From NCBI RefSeq assembly GCF_900240845.1, contig NZ_OERU01000001.1, positions 310,001-374,000 of the forward strand: DNA of 64,000 nucleotides, given 5' to 3'. The translations under genes were made by a program, and so were the position numbers. This document shows, piece after piece, positions 1 through 7,169 of the stretch. Each line of letters begins with the position of its first letter. Position 1 is the stretch's first letter. The DNA is from Peptostreptococcus faecalis (GTDB lineage: Bacteria; Bacillota; Clostridia; Peptostreptococcales; Peptostreptococcaceae). The notes under the pieces are model-generated. The model was not told the DNA's origin, searched no databases, and saw only the letters and a program-made list of their open reading frames with translations.

Positions 1-1
1 C

Positions 2-316
2 AATATGGACTTTAAAGCATTTGATATGGGAGGAAAAAATGTAGGAATCGGTCAAGTAATGACTCTTGACATAGATTCTGTGATGGATAAGAAAGAAGAT
101 TTCTTAGATTATATAAATAGTGCTGAATTTGATATGCTATATCTAGTAATCACTGATATTATAAATGAAGGATCTTACTTACTTTACAAATCACCTGATC
201 ACATTGTCGGTAATGCTTTTAATGTTGAACCTTCTCAAGGTGTATACGTAGACGGTCTAGTTTCTAGAAAGAAACAATTAGTACCTAACCTTACACCAGA
301 AGTTGAAAAAATTTAA
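2..316 (+). CDS. ppaC: Manganese-dependent inorganic pyrophosphatase, C-terminal part (5' end outside window)
   Basis: This is the last 105 codons of a gene that enters from the left edge; the reading frame is open to base 2, so the ATG at 5 is most likely internal. The segment matches the C-terminal DHHA2 domain of family II inorganic pyrophosphatases, cytosolic Mn-dependent enzymes that hydrolyse pyrophosphate to phosphate. The most telling feature is the SRKKQ substrate-binding motif near the end (residues about 87-91 of the visible part), followed by the typical short tail. It lies 26 bases upstream of the cyclophilin gene on the same strand and probably shares its transcript. The catalytic DHH half lies outside the window and cannot be checked. 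Confidence 0.88.
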   Translation, partial: NMDFKAFDMGGKNVGIGQVMTLDIDSVMDKKEDFLDYINSAEFDMLYLVITDIINEGSYLLYKSPDHIVGNAFNVEPSQGVYVDGLVSRKKQLVPNLTPEVEKI

Positions 317-342
317 TAAAATATATTTTACGAGGTGAAAAA

Positions 343-867
343 ATGCAGCAAAATAATCCAATAGTTACAATAGAAATGGAAAATGGAGACATAATGAAGG
401 CAGAGCTTTATCCCAATATCGCTCCAAACACAGTAAAAAACTTTATCTCTCTTATAAATAAGGGATATTATGATGGATTGATATTCCACAGAGTTATCGA
501 AGGATTTATGATACAAGGAGGTTGCCCAAACGGTTCTGGAATGGGTGGTCCAGGGTATTCAATATCTGGAGAATTTACTTCAAACGGATTTACAAATAAT
601 TTAAAACATGAAAGAGGAGTTCTTTCAATGGCAAGATCTATGAGTCCAAACTCAGCTGGATCACAATTTTTTATAATGCACAAGAACTCTCCTCACTTAG
701 ATGGTCAATATGCAAGCTTTGGTAGAGTTATCGAAGGCATAGAGACAATGGATGCAATAGCAGAAACTAAGACAGGACGTGGAGATAGACCTCTTGAGGA
801 TCAAAAAATTAAAAAAATGACTGTAGATACATTCGGTGTAGACTACGAAGAACCAGAAACAGTATAG
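343..867 (+). CDS. Cyclophilin-type peptidyl-prolyl cis-trans isomerase
   Basis: A 174-residue single-domain cyclophilin with no signal peptide, so a cytosolic proline isomerase that assists protein folding. The core signatures are visible in order: FHRVIEGFMIQGG (about residues 48-60, with the catalytic Arg), the SAGSQFFI block (about 104-111) and a late HLDGQYASFG segment. Its length is typical for a bacterial PpiB. The ATG at 343 is preceded by GAGGTG at 332-337. The gene follows the pyrophosphatase by 26 bases and is closed by a strong hairpin just after the stop. Confidence 0.95.
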   Translation: MQQNNPIVTIEMENGDIMKAELYPNIAPNTVKNFISLINKGYYDGLIFHRVIEGFMIQGGCPNGSGMGGPGYSISGEFTSNGFTNNLKHERGVLSMARSMSPNSAGSQFFIMHKNSPHLDGQYASFGRVIEGIETMDAIAETKTGRGDRPLEDQKIKKMTVDTFGVDYEEPETV

Positions 868-874
868 TATAAAT

Positions 875-902
875 AAGGAGCATCAAATTTTGATGCTCCT
901 TT
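875..902 (+). terminator. Rho-independent terminator of the cyclophilin transcript
   Basis: An 11-bp perfect inverted repeat (GGAGCATCAAA and its complement at 877-887 and 889-899) lies 9 bases after the cyclophilin stop codon and is followed by a T-rich stretch. Confidence 0.85.
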
Positions 903-1018
903 ACTTATTTTTGCTTGTGTTGAAATGGTAAAAAAGGTAGAGTTTTCTTATTTTAATTTATACAATTATGTAGGTTTTAGGATTTCATTGTAAATAAAAT
1001 TAGAAAGATTTATTCATT

Positions 1019-1897
1019 TTAAAATGTAATATGTATTTTTAATTTATTATTTTTATATTCGGCATATATAAAACCATCCATCTGTTCAATAAGCGCCTTT
1101 GTAATGCTTAGTCCCATTCCAGTAGAATTTTCTCCTGATTTAACTGTATAATATCGATTAAATATTTTTCCAACTTTTATTTCATCCATCTCTGAAGTTG
1201 TATTAGAAAAAATTAATTCACCTGTTTCCAGTAAGTTTATATCTAAATCTCCATCAGTATATTTAATTATATTCTCCAATACATTTGAAAATACTCGAAT
1301 TAAAGCTATCCTATTAAGATTTCTGACTACCTTCTTTTCGGGCATTTTTATATTGGGTACAATATGATGCTCATTTAGTATTGTATAAAATCCTGCAATA
1401 CTTTCTTCTAATATGTCATTAATAATCACTTTTTCAGTATTTTGATCTATTTTAGGTGTTTTTGATATTGAATAGTAAAAAAGCTCTTCTGAAAGACTTC
1501 TCATCACTCTTACTCTTCCATTAATTATATTTATATATTTTTCAACCGCAGGTGTTTTTTCTTCGTCTTCTAATAGTTCTAAATAACTACAGATAGCGGT
1601 CAATGGAGTTCTTAAATCATGAGAAATATTAACAACAGAGTCTCTTAAATCTTGGTTTCCACTCAAATATTGCTGTCTTTGTTCGTGCAATAATATTAGT
1701 TGCTCATTTAGTTTCATTACTATACTTCTAACTTGTTTATCTCTTGAGTTTGTGGATAATAAGGTATTGCTTTCATTTATAATAATCTCCTTAAACTCGT
1801 TTTCTATGCTTTTAATATCTTTTTTAATAAGAGTAATTTTAAGTAAAAATACAACTATTATTATTAGAAATATAATTAATAACAAATGAAGAGCCAT
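1019..1897 (-). CDS. Sensor histidine kinase of an ABC-exporter-linked two-component system
   Basis: A 292-residue kinase with one N-terminal membrane helix (about residues 3-20) and no extracellular sensing loop. A coiled linker leads to the dimerisation and phosphoacceptor helix with the H box ISHDLRTP (His93), then a HATPase_c domain with an N box (NVLENIIKY) and a G2 box (GMGLSITK). The usual DxGxG G1 box is not visible; the corresponding segment reads ELIFSNTT. It is the last gene of a leftward cluster (response regulator, ABC ATPase, permease, kinase). This layout, and kinases without a sensor loop, are typical of systems that detect peptide antibiotics through the transporter. The exact ligand cannot be told from sequence. 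Start ATG follows GGTGGTGA. Confidence 0.9.
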   Translation of the reverse strand: MALHLLLIIFLIIIVVFLLKITLIKKDIKSIENEFKEIIINESNTLLSTNSRDKQVRSIVMKLNEQLILLHEQRQQYLSGNQDLRDSVVNISHDLRTPLTAICSYLELLEDEEKTPAVEKYINIINGRVRVMRSLSEELFYYSISKTPKIDQNTEKVIINDILEESIAGFYTILNEHHIVPNIKMPEKKVVRNLNRIALIRVFSNVLENIIKYTDGDLDINLLETGELIFSNTTSEMDEIKVGKIFNRYYTVKSGENSTGMGLSITKALIEQMDGFIYAEYKNNKLKIHITF

Positions 1898-1911
1898 ACC
1901 ATCACCACCTC

Positions 1912-2640
1912 TTATTTTAAATCTTTTTTTCTAAAAATAATAAGACCTACGACAGTTGTTATTATAGATAATAATATGGCGTAACTTATTAATTTCCAAG
2001 GAGATTCCATATTTATTTTAATTCCTTCTAATATTTGCCCCCAGGGATTAAATTCATATAAAAATACATAAATTTTATTTAATTTTGGACTAGAAAGCTT
2101 GTTTGTTACATATATTCCAAAAAAAATCGTGAAAAATGATATTAACAAAGATATAATTGAAGAATTTGCTTTACTCAACGAAATCATACCTACTAGATTA
2201 AATATAGAGATATAAGAAATACATGCAAACCAGATTACTATTCCTGCAGCTAGTATTTTTTCTATACTATAGTTAAACTCTCCCCCTAATAAAAGTCCCA
2301 TAATTAATCCCACTAAAATTATAAGTATATACATAATAGTAATACTTAATATTCCAGTTATTAGATTTGCAAAATAAATATTTTCTCTTTTATGACCAAT
2401 AATAATTTTATTTCGTACAGTACCATCACTATATTCTGTCCCTAAAAATAAACTGAAATAAATTGCAATAACAATACTAATTACCTGGAAAGTAATAAAT
2501 AAGGTAAATTCTATTGGTGTAGAATTTGCGCTTAATTTGAAACAGGCAATCACTTCGAAAATTGAAATTATAAAAAACATAATCCAAAATATCTTATTTA
2601 TCATAATCCTTACAAGGTTTGCATAGATTAACTTACGCAT
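1912..2640 (-). CDS. ABC-2 type exporter permease (peptide-resistance type)
   Basis: A hydrophobic protein of 242 residues with about six membrane helices, the usual size for lantibiotic/bacitracin-type ABC-2 permeases. A GTG 9 bases further upstream (2649) is also possible, but the ATG at 2640 is better placed behind GGGGTGG. It overlaps the end of the ATPase gene by 8 bases and ends 14 bases before the kinase gene, so the three are translated from one message. It would form the membrane channel for the neighbouring ATPase. The substrate is unknown; the gene context suggests a cationic antimicrobial peptide. Confidence 0.85.
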   Translation of the reverse strand: MRKLIYANLVRIMINKIFWIMFFIISIFEVIACFKLSANSTPIEFTLFITFQVISIVIAIYFSLFLGTEYSDGTVRNKIIIGHKRENIYFANLITGILSITIMYILIILVGLIMGLLLGGEFNYSIEKILAAGIVIWFACISYISIFNLVGMISLSKANSSIISLLISFFTIFFGIYVTNKLSSPKLNKIYVFLYEFNPWGQILEGIKINMESPWKLISYAILLSIITTVVGLIIFRKKDLK

Positions 2641-3547
2641 ATTTACCACCCCCTACAAGGTTTATGAAATAACTCTCTAAGCTTTCATCTTGTTTATATA
2701 TTGTTTTTACATTACAGTTAAATTTTTCTAACTCAATCACTATATCTGAAACATTAATTTCTGCAAAAATTTCTACTTTTTGATCAGTGAGTATTTTATA
2801 TTCAATATTTCTTTCATCAAGTATTTTTAAAAGAGATTTTACATCGCTTACCTCCATACAAATACATTTTCGACAAATTTTATCAAGGTCATTTGAGCTT
2901 ATTTCTTTTACTATTTTTCCATTATCTATAAATCCGTAGTGAGTTGCAAGTTTTGAAAGTTCATCTAGAATATGACTTGAAATCAAAATAGTTATTCGCA
3001 TCTCTCTATTTAGCCTTAAAATCAATTCTCTTATTTCTATAATGCCTTGTGGATCTAGTCCATTTATTGGTTCATCTAATACCAAAAAGTCAGGATTCCC
3101 TACAAGTGCTATTGCAATTCCAAGCCTTTGTTTCATACCTAGAGAGAAGTTCTTTACTTTTCTTTTACCAGTATTACTTAACCCTACTAGTTTAAGCAAC
3201 TCTTTTGAATTTTTGTAATTTGGTAGACCTAATATTATATATTGCTGTTTTAAATTTTCTTCTGCTGTCATATTCATATAAATTGATGGTGTTTCTACGA
3301 CTGCACCTATTCTTTTTCTTGACTTAACGATATCTTTATTTGTATTAGTTTTACCATATAGTAAATATTCACCTGATGTTGGGTTTTGCAATCCACATAT
3401 TAGTCTAATAAGTGTTGTCTTTCCAGATCCATTTTTACCCAACAATCCATATATAGCCCCTTTTTGTATGTGCATGTCAAGCCCATTCAAAGCCTTAAAA
3501 TCCCCATATTTTTTACTTAGTTTATTTGTTATAAGTACATAGTTCAT
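2633..3547 (-). CDS. ABC transporter ATP-binding subunit (peptide-resistance type)
   Basis: A 304-residue ATPase with Walker A GLLGKNGSGKTT (about residues 34-45), signature FSLGMKQR in place of LSGGQ, and Walker B FLVLDEP. The LGMKQR signature is common in BcrA/CprA-type ATPases that pair with ABC-2 permeases in bacitracin or lantibiotic resistance. After the core (about 220 residues) there is a C-terminal extension usual for the family. GAGGAGG precedes the ATG. It is co-transcribed with the permease and the kinase; the response regulator gene lies 95 bases upstream, with room for a promoter in between. Confidence 0.9.
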   Translation of the reverse strand: MNYVLITNKLSKKYGDFKALNGLDMHIQKGAIYGLLGKNGSGKTTLIRLICGLQNPTSGEYLLYGKTNTNKDIVKSRKRIGAVVETPSIYMNMTAEENLKQQYIILGLPNYKNSKELLKLVGLSNTGKRKVKNFSLGMKQRLGIAIALVGNPDFLVLDEPINGLDPQGIIEIRELILRLNREMRITILISSHILDELSKLATHYGFIDNGKIVKEISSNDLDKICRKCICMEVSDVKSLLKILDERNIEYKILTDQKVEIFAEINVSDIVIELEKFNCNVKTIYKQDESLESYFINLVGGGKYA

Positions 3548-3642
3548 ATAGTTTACCTCCTCTGTAATATATAGTTATATATTACTAACTTACTGTAAAG
3601 AAATTGGTAAACAAATTGTAAATAAATGGTAAAGATTTATAA

Positions 3643-4308
3643 TTATACTAACTTGTAACCAATTCCCCAAACTGCTTCTATATAATCTCTATCATCTATT
3701 TTACGAAGTTTTTTTCGTAAGTTACTAACATGTATTTTAAGAGAGCTTTCCGTGCAGTCTGGAGTATCATAGCTTATGCTATCTAATAATACTGATTTGG
3801 CTACTACTTGTGTTTGATTTTTCATAAGCACTTTTAATATAGAGCTTTCTGTTCTTGTAAGATTTATTTCCCGTTCTTCAACAGATGCAGTTTGAGTATT
3901 GATATTTAGTTTTAGATCTTTAAAAATTAAAATTGAATTTGCTTGAAAAGAGGTTGAACTTCTAAGATGGACGCAAATTCTAGCTAAAATTTCTTTTATA
4001 TCAAAAGGTTTTGTAATGTAATCACAAGCACCTCCCAGTAGTAAATCTACTTTATTATCCATATCAACTTTAGCACTTACTATAATTACAGGTATATCTT
4101 TAATTTTTGGTAAAATATCTTCTCCATTTAATCCTGGTAACATTAAATCCAACAGGATAAGATCTGGATTGAATTCAGATAAAACTAATAAAGCTTCCGT
4201 TCCTGAATATGCAATTAAAACCTCATATCCTTCTCTGCTCAAAACTTCAAATAGCACGTTTGATATATATATATCATCATCAACTATCAAAATTTTTCTC
4301 TTAATCAT
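3643..4308 (-). CDS. OmpR/PhoB-family response regulator
   Basis: A 221-residue regulator: receiver domain with the acidic pocket DDD (10-12), phosphoacceptor Asp54 in LLDLMLPG and Lys100 in ITKPF, followed by a winged-helix DNA-binding domain ending in the typical WGIGYKL motif. The start at 4308 is preferred because AGAAGGG lies just upstream; an in-frame ATG at 4362 has no ribosome binding site and would add 18 residues absent from the family. It is the first gene of the exporter/kinase cluster and probably activates the ABC genes in response to a membrane-active peptide. Confidence 0.92.
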   Translation of the reverse strand: MIKRKILIVDDDIYISNVLFEVLSREGYEVLIAYSGTEALLVLSEFNPDLILLDLMLPGLNGEDILPKIKDIPVIIVSAKVDMDNKVDLLLGGACDYITKPFDIKEILARICVHLRSSTSFQANSILIFKDLKLNINTQTASVEEREINLTRTESSILKVLMKNQTQVVAKSVLLDSISYDTPDCTESSLKIHVSNLRKKLRKIDDRDYIEAVWGIGYKLV

Positions 4309-4374
4309 TTTAGACCCTTCTATTTTATTTTCACTATAATATAATCTTACAGTCAAATCCATTATAATTTTTTA

Positions 4375-5604
4375 TTATATAAACATTTTCTGTAAGAATC
4401 CTTTTTTCTGTTCTTTTAGCAAATCAATCTTAATATTATTCAAATAAATAAGATCATCAATAGACCTAAAAAAACTTCCTATACATCTTTGTTCGTTGAT
4501 ACTTTTAGGGTAAGACACAATTGTTTTCTGTAAATTACTTTTGCTAATTGATGAAATTTTTGTTCCCTGTATTAATCGCAAAAGTTGTCTACGATAGTTA
4601 TATGAATTTATATAATATCCATAAAAAAAATCGGCTATTTCTTCTTTTGGTCTCGCAACTATAGTATGAAGTCCCGAAACAAGAAATTCATCATGTAATC
4701 CATGTACTTCAACTGCCTTTCCAACTGTTTTATCTTCCGCAGCATCAGCAAATATCAAATCCTTATTTTTAAGTAAATTGGTTCCATACTTTTCTATCTT
4801 TCCATCAGTTATATAAGGAATTTCATCTTTTGTAATATCAAGAACTGAGTCATAATTTACTAGAATATCTCCATAATGAACACTCTTAATTTCTCCATAA
4901 TCATAATTTAATTGTGATCTTGATAATGAATTTGTTGAAACAGGAAAATCAAATATATTTTCAAAATAATCACTTTTCCAATCATCAGTAAATCCTTTAA
5001 ATCGAATTTCTGGTACAGTTTTTCCCTTTTTAGGAAACATCTTTTGCAATAATCCTTTTTTCTGTTCTTTTAGCAAATCTAACTTTCGCTGATGAAGTGA
5101 TATAGTATCATCTATTTGCTTGAAAAATTCACCTATTTTTTTTTGTTCTTCAATTCCTTGTGGAATTGAAATTAATATATTTCCCATAACATTATTCATT
5201 AATTTAGGATTTCCAACATGTGAAACCCACTTCCATGCAACTTTATTTATTGCTTCAGCAATTGCCTTATTTGCATATCCTTTTTCTGAAAGCAATACAC
5301 CATTAACATTTGTACTATAAAATTTTCCTTCTCTATAATTGACAGTACCTGCATTTGCTCCATCAGTTGTCCAAGTAATTGCCGTATCAAATAAGAAATC
5401 TTTATAATATCCCATAAGACCATTATTTTTAGTTTGAGAGGAATATACTGGATATGGATTTTCTTCAGTTTGTTTTTCATTTGTTTCTATTGCAGCAAGA
5501 ACTTACCCACGTGTAATAGTGAAAATTTCTTTTACTTTGCATTGTTCCCAATCATCTTTAAATCCCTTAAATCGAAGTTTAGGAGCCTTTTGTTTCTCTT
5601 TCAC
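4375..5604 (-). pseudogene. hsdS: Type I restriction-modification specificity subunit, interrupted by an in-frame TAA at codon 34
   Basis: HsdS gives the restriction and methylation complex its DNA target through two target-recognition domains separated by conserved helices. Reading from GTG at 5604 (behind GGGGGTG at the hsdM stop) gives a normal HsdS beginning KAPKLRFKGFKDDWEQCK and continuing through FTITRG, then TAA at 5505-5503, then VLAAIETNEKQ and an intact frame to the end. The full length would be 409 residues, the usual size. The second half starts at the VPEIRFKGFTDDWK repeat, and both halves end in LLKEQKKG(F/L)LQKMF. The only in-frame ATG after the stop (5415) lacks a ribosome binding site and would remove about 63 residues of the first recognition domain. 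A change from CAA or TAT/TAC would explain the stop. It could be a real null mutation, a subpopulation variant or a sequencing error. Confidence 0.88.
4397..5079. repeat. 29-bp direct repeat within hsdS (4397-4425 and 5051-5079)
   Basis: The same 29 bases occur at 4397-4425 and 5051-5079 and encode the LLKEQKKG segment at the end of each conserved helix. Such identical repeats in hsdS are known sites of homologous exchange of the recognition half between them. No second hsdS fragment or recombinase gene is visible nearby. Confidence 0.85.
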
Positions 5605-5606
5605 TA

Positions 5607-7154
5607 CTACACCCCCAATTCATCAAAATACACTTGAAGTTTCTTATTTGCTAGTTCAATTTCTTTGTCAATTTCTTCTAGCTGTCTTTTTATATCATCT
5701 AAATCAATTTCTGTCTCTTCTTCAAATGTATCTACATAACGAGGTATATTTAAGTTATAATCATTTTCTTCAATCTCACTCATTGGTGCTACGTAGCTAT
5801 ACTTATCAATTGTTTCTCTATTTTTATACGTGTTTACTATTTTTTCAACGTTGGCATCAGTTAATCTGTTTTGATTTTTGTTTTTTTCAAATTCATTTGA
5901 CGCATCAATAAATAATATATTATCTTCTTGTTCTCTACACTTTTTAAATATTAAAATACAAGTTGGAATACTAGTTCCAAAGAATATATTAGCAGGCAAC
6001 CCAATTACAGCATCTAGATAATTATACTTTTCTATTAATACTTTTCTGATTACTCCTTCTGCTGCACCTCTAAACAATACTCCATGAGGCAGTACTACCG
6101 CCATAACTCCATTATCATCTAAGTGATATACCATGTGCTGAATAAAAGCAAAATCTGCTTTTGATTTAGGAGCTAGCTTACCATAGTTACTAAATCTAGG
6201 ATCATTTATCCATTCTGGTTTTGCCTCCCATTTTGCACTGTATGGAGGATTAGCTACAATTATTTCATATTTTGAAGTCCCTGCAGCGTCTGGTTCAGTT
6301 AGTGTATCAACGTTTTTTATATCAAATCTATCATATTTTACACCATGTAATAACATATTCATTCTAGCTAGGTTGTATGTTGTTGAAGTCAATTCTTGAC
6401 CAACGTAGTTAAATACTTTAGCTTTTTTACCTACACGAAGAAGTAAAGATCCAGATCCACACGTTGGGTCATATACACTACGTACCTTATCTTTTCCAAG
6501 TGTTGTAATGCGTGCTAGAATTTCAGATACCTGTTGAGGTGTATAAAACTCTCCAGCCTTCTTTCCAGCAGTGGCTGCAAATTGAGATATTAAATACTCA
6601 TAAGCATCCCCTATAATATCAATTTCAGCATCTTCAAAGTGAAAGTCTATAGCTGCGATATTGTGCATTACCTTAATAAGAAGTTTTGATTTTTCCTCGT
6701 TAGTTCTTCCAAGTCTCGAGTTTTGTAAGTCCATATCATCAAACAAATTATCAAAATCGTCTTCTGACTCTTGACCTAGAGTAGAGCTTTCAATTGCCTT
6801 GATTGCCCTTTGTAAATCCTCTACTGAAAACTCTCCTGTTTTATCAAGTGCTAGTAGGCTAGAGAATAGATTTTCAGGCTCTATACAATACCCAATATTT
6901 TTTATAAGCTCTTCTTCTAGTGCGTCTCTAAGTTCATTATCTTTCCAAGCTTCAGCATATGTAATACCATCTTCTTTTAGCAAGTTATTTGCGTAATTTT
7001 CAGTTTTTGCTGATAGGTATCTATAAAATATAAGTCCTAGTATGTAGTTTTTAAATTCACTAGCTTCCATATTGCCCCTAAGATCATTAGCTATATCCCA
7101 TAGGCGTTTATTTAGCTCTTTTTGTTGCATTGCTTGAATTTGTTCTGTAGTCAT
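5607..7154 (-). CDS. hsdM: Type I restriction-modification DNA methyltransferase subunit
   Basis: A 515-residue N6-adenine methyltransferase. The N-terminal helical HsdM_N domain (about 10-150) precedes the catalytic domain with SAM-binding motif I DPTCGSG (229-235) and catalytic motif IV NPPY (302-305). It methylates adenine in the target chosen by HsdS and is also needed for cleavage by the HsdR complex. Its stop at 5607 nearly touches the hsdS GTG at 5604, and hsdR ends 15 bases upstream of its ATG, so hsdR-hsdM-hsdS is one leftward operon. It is intact. Without a working HsdS it would have no DNA target unless another specificity subunit exists in the genome. Confidence 0.96.
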   Translation of the reverse strand: MTTEQIQAMQQKELNKRLWDIANDLRGNMEASEFKNYILGLIFYRYLSAKTENYANNLLKEDGITYAEAWKDNELRDALEEELIKNIGYCIEPENLFSSLLALDKTGEFSVEDLQRAIKAIESSTLGQESEDDFDNLFDDMDLQNSRLGRTNEEKSKLLIKVMHNIAAIDFHFEDAEIDIIGDAYEYLISQFAATAGKKAGEFYTPQQVSEILARITTLGKDKVRSVYDPTCGSGSLLLRVGKKAKVFNYVGQELTSTTYNLARMNMLLHGVKYDRFDIKNVDTLTEPDAAGTSKYEIIVANPPYSAKWEAKPEWINDPRFSNYGKLAPKSKADFAFIQHMVYHLDDNGVMAVVLPHGVLFRGAAEGVIRKVLIEKYNYLDAVIGLPANIFFGTSIPTCILIFKKCREQEDNILFIDASNEFEKNKNQNRLTDANVEKIVNTYKNRETIDKYSYVAPMSEIEENDYNLNIPRYVDTFEEETEIDLDDIKRQLEEIDKEIELANKKLQVYFDELGV

Positions 7155-7169
7155 TTTTTAATCATCCTT

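Noticed and set aside
5247-5480. A 77-codon frame on the minus strand overlapping the broken 5' part of hsdS
   Set aside because: It is out of frame with HsdS, has no ribosome binding site and a low-complexity Ile/Lys/Gln composition. The in-frame reading through TAA restores a standard HsdS sequence, so this is a shadow.
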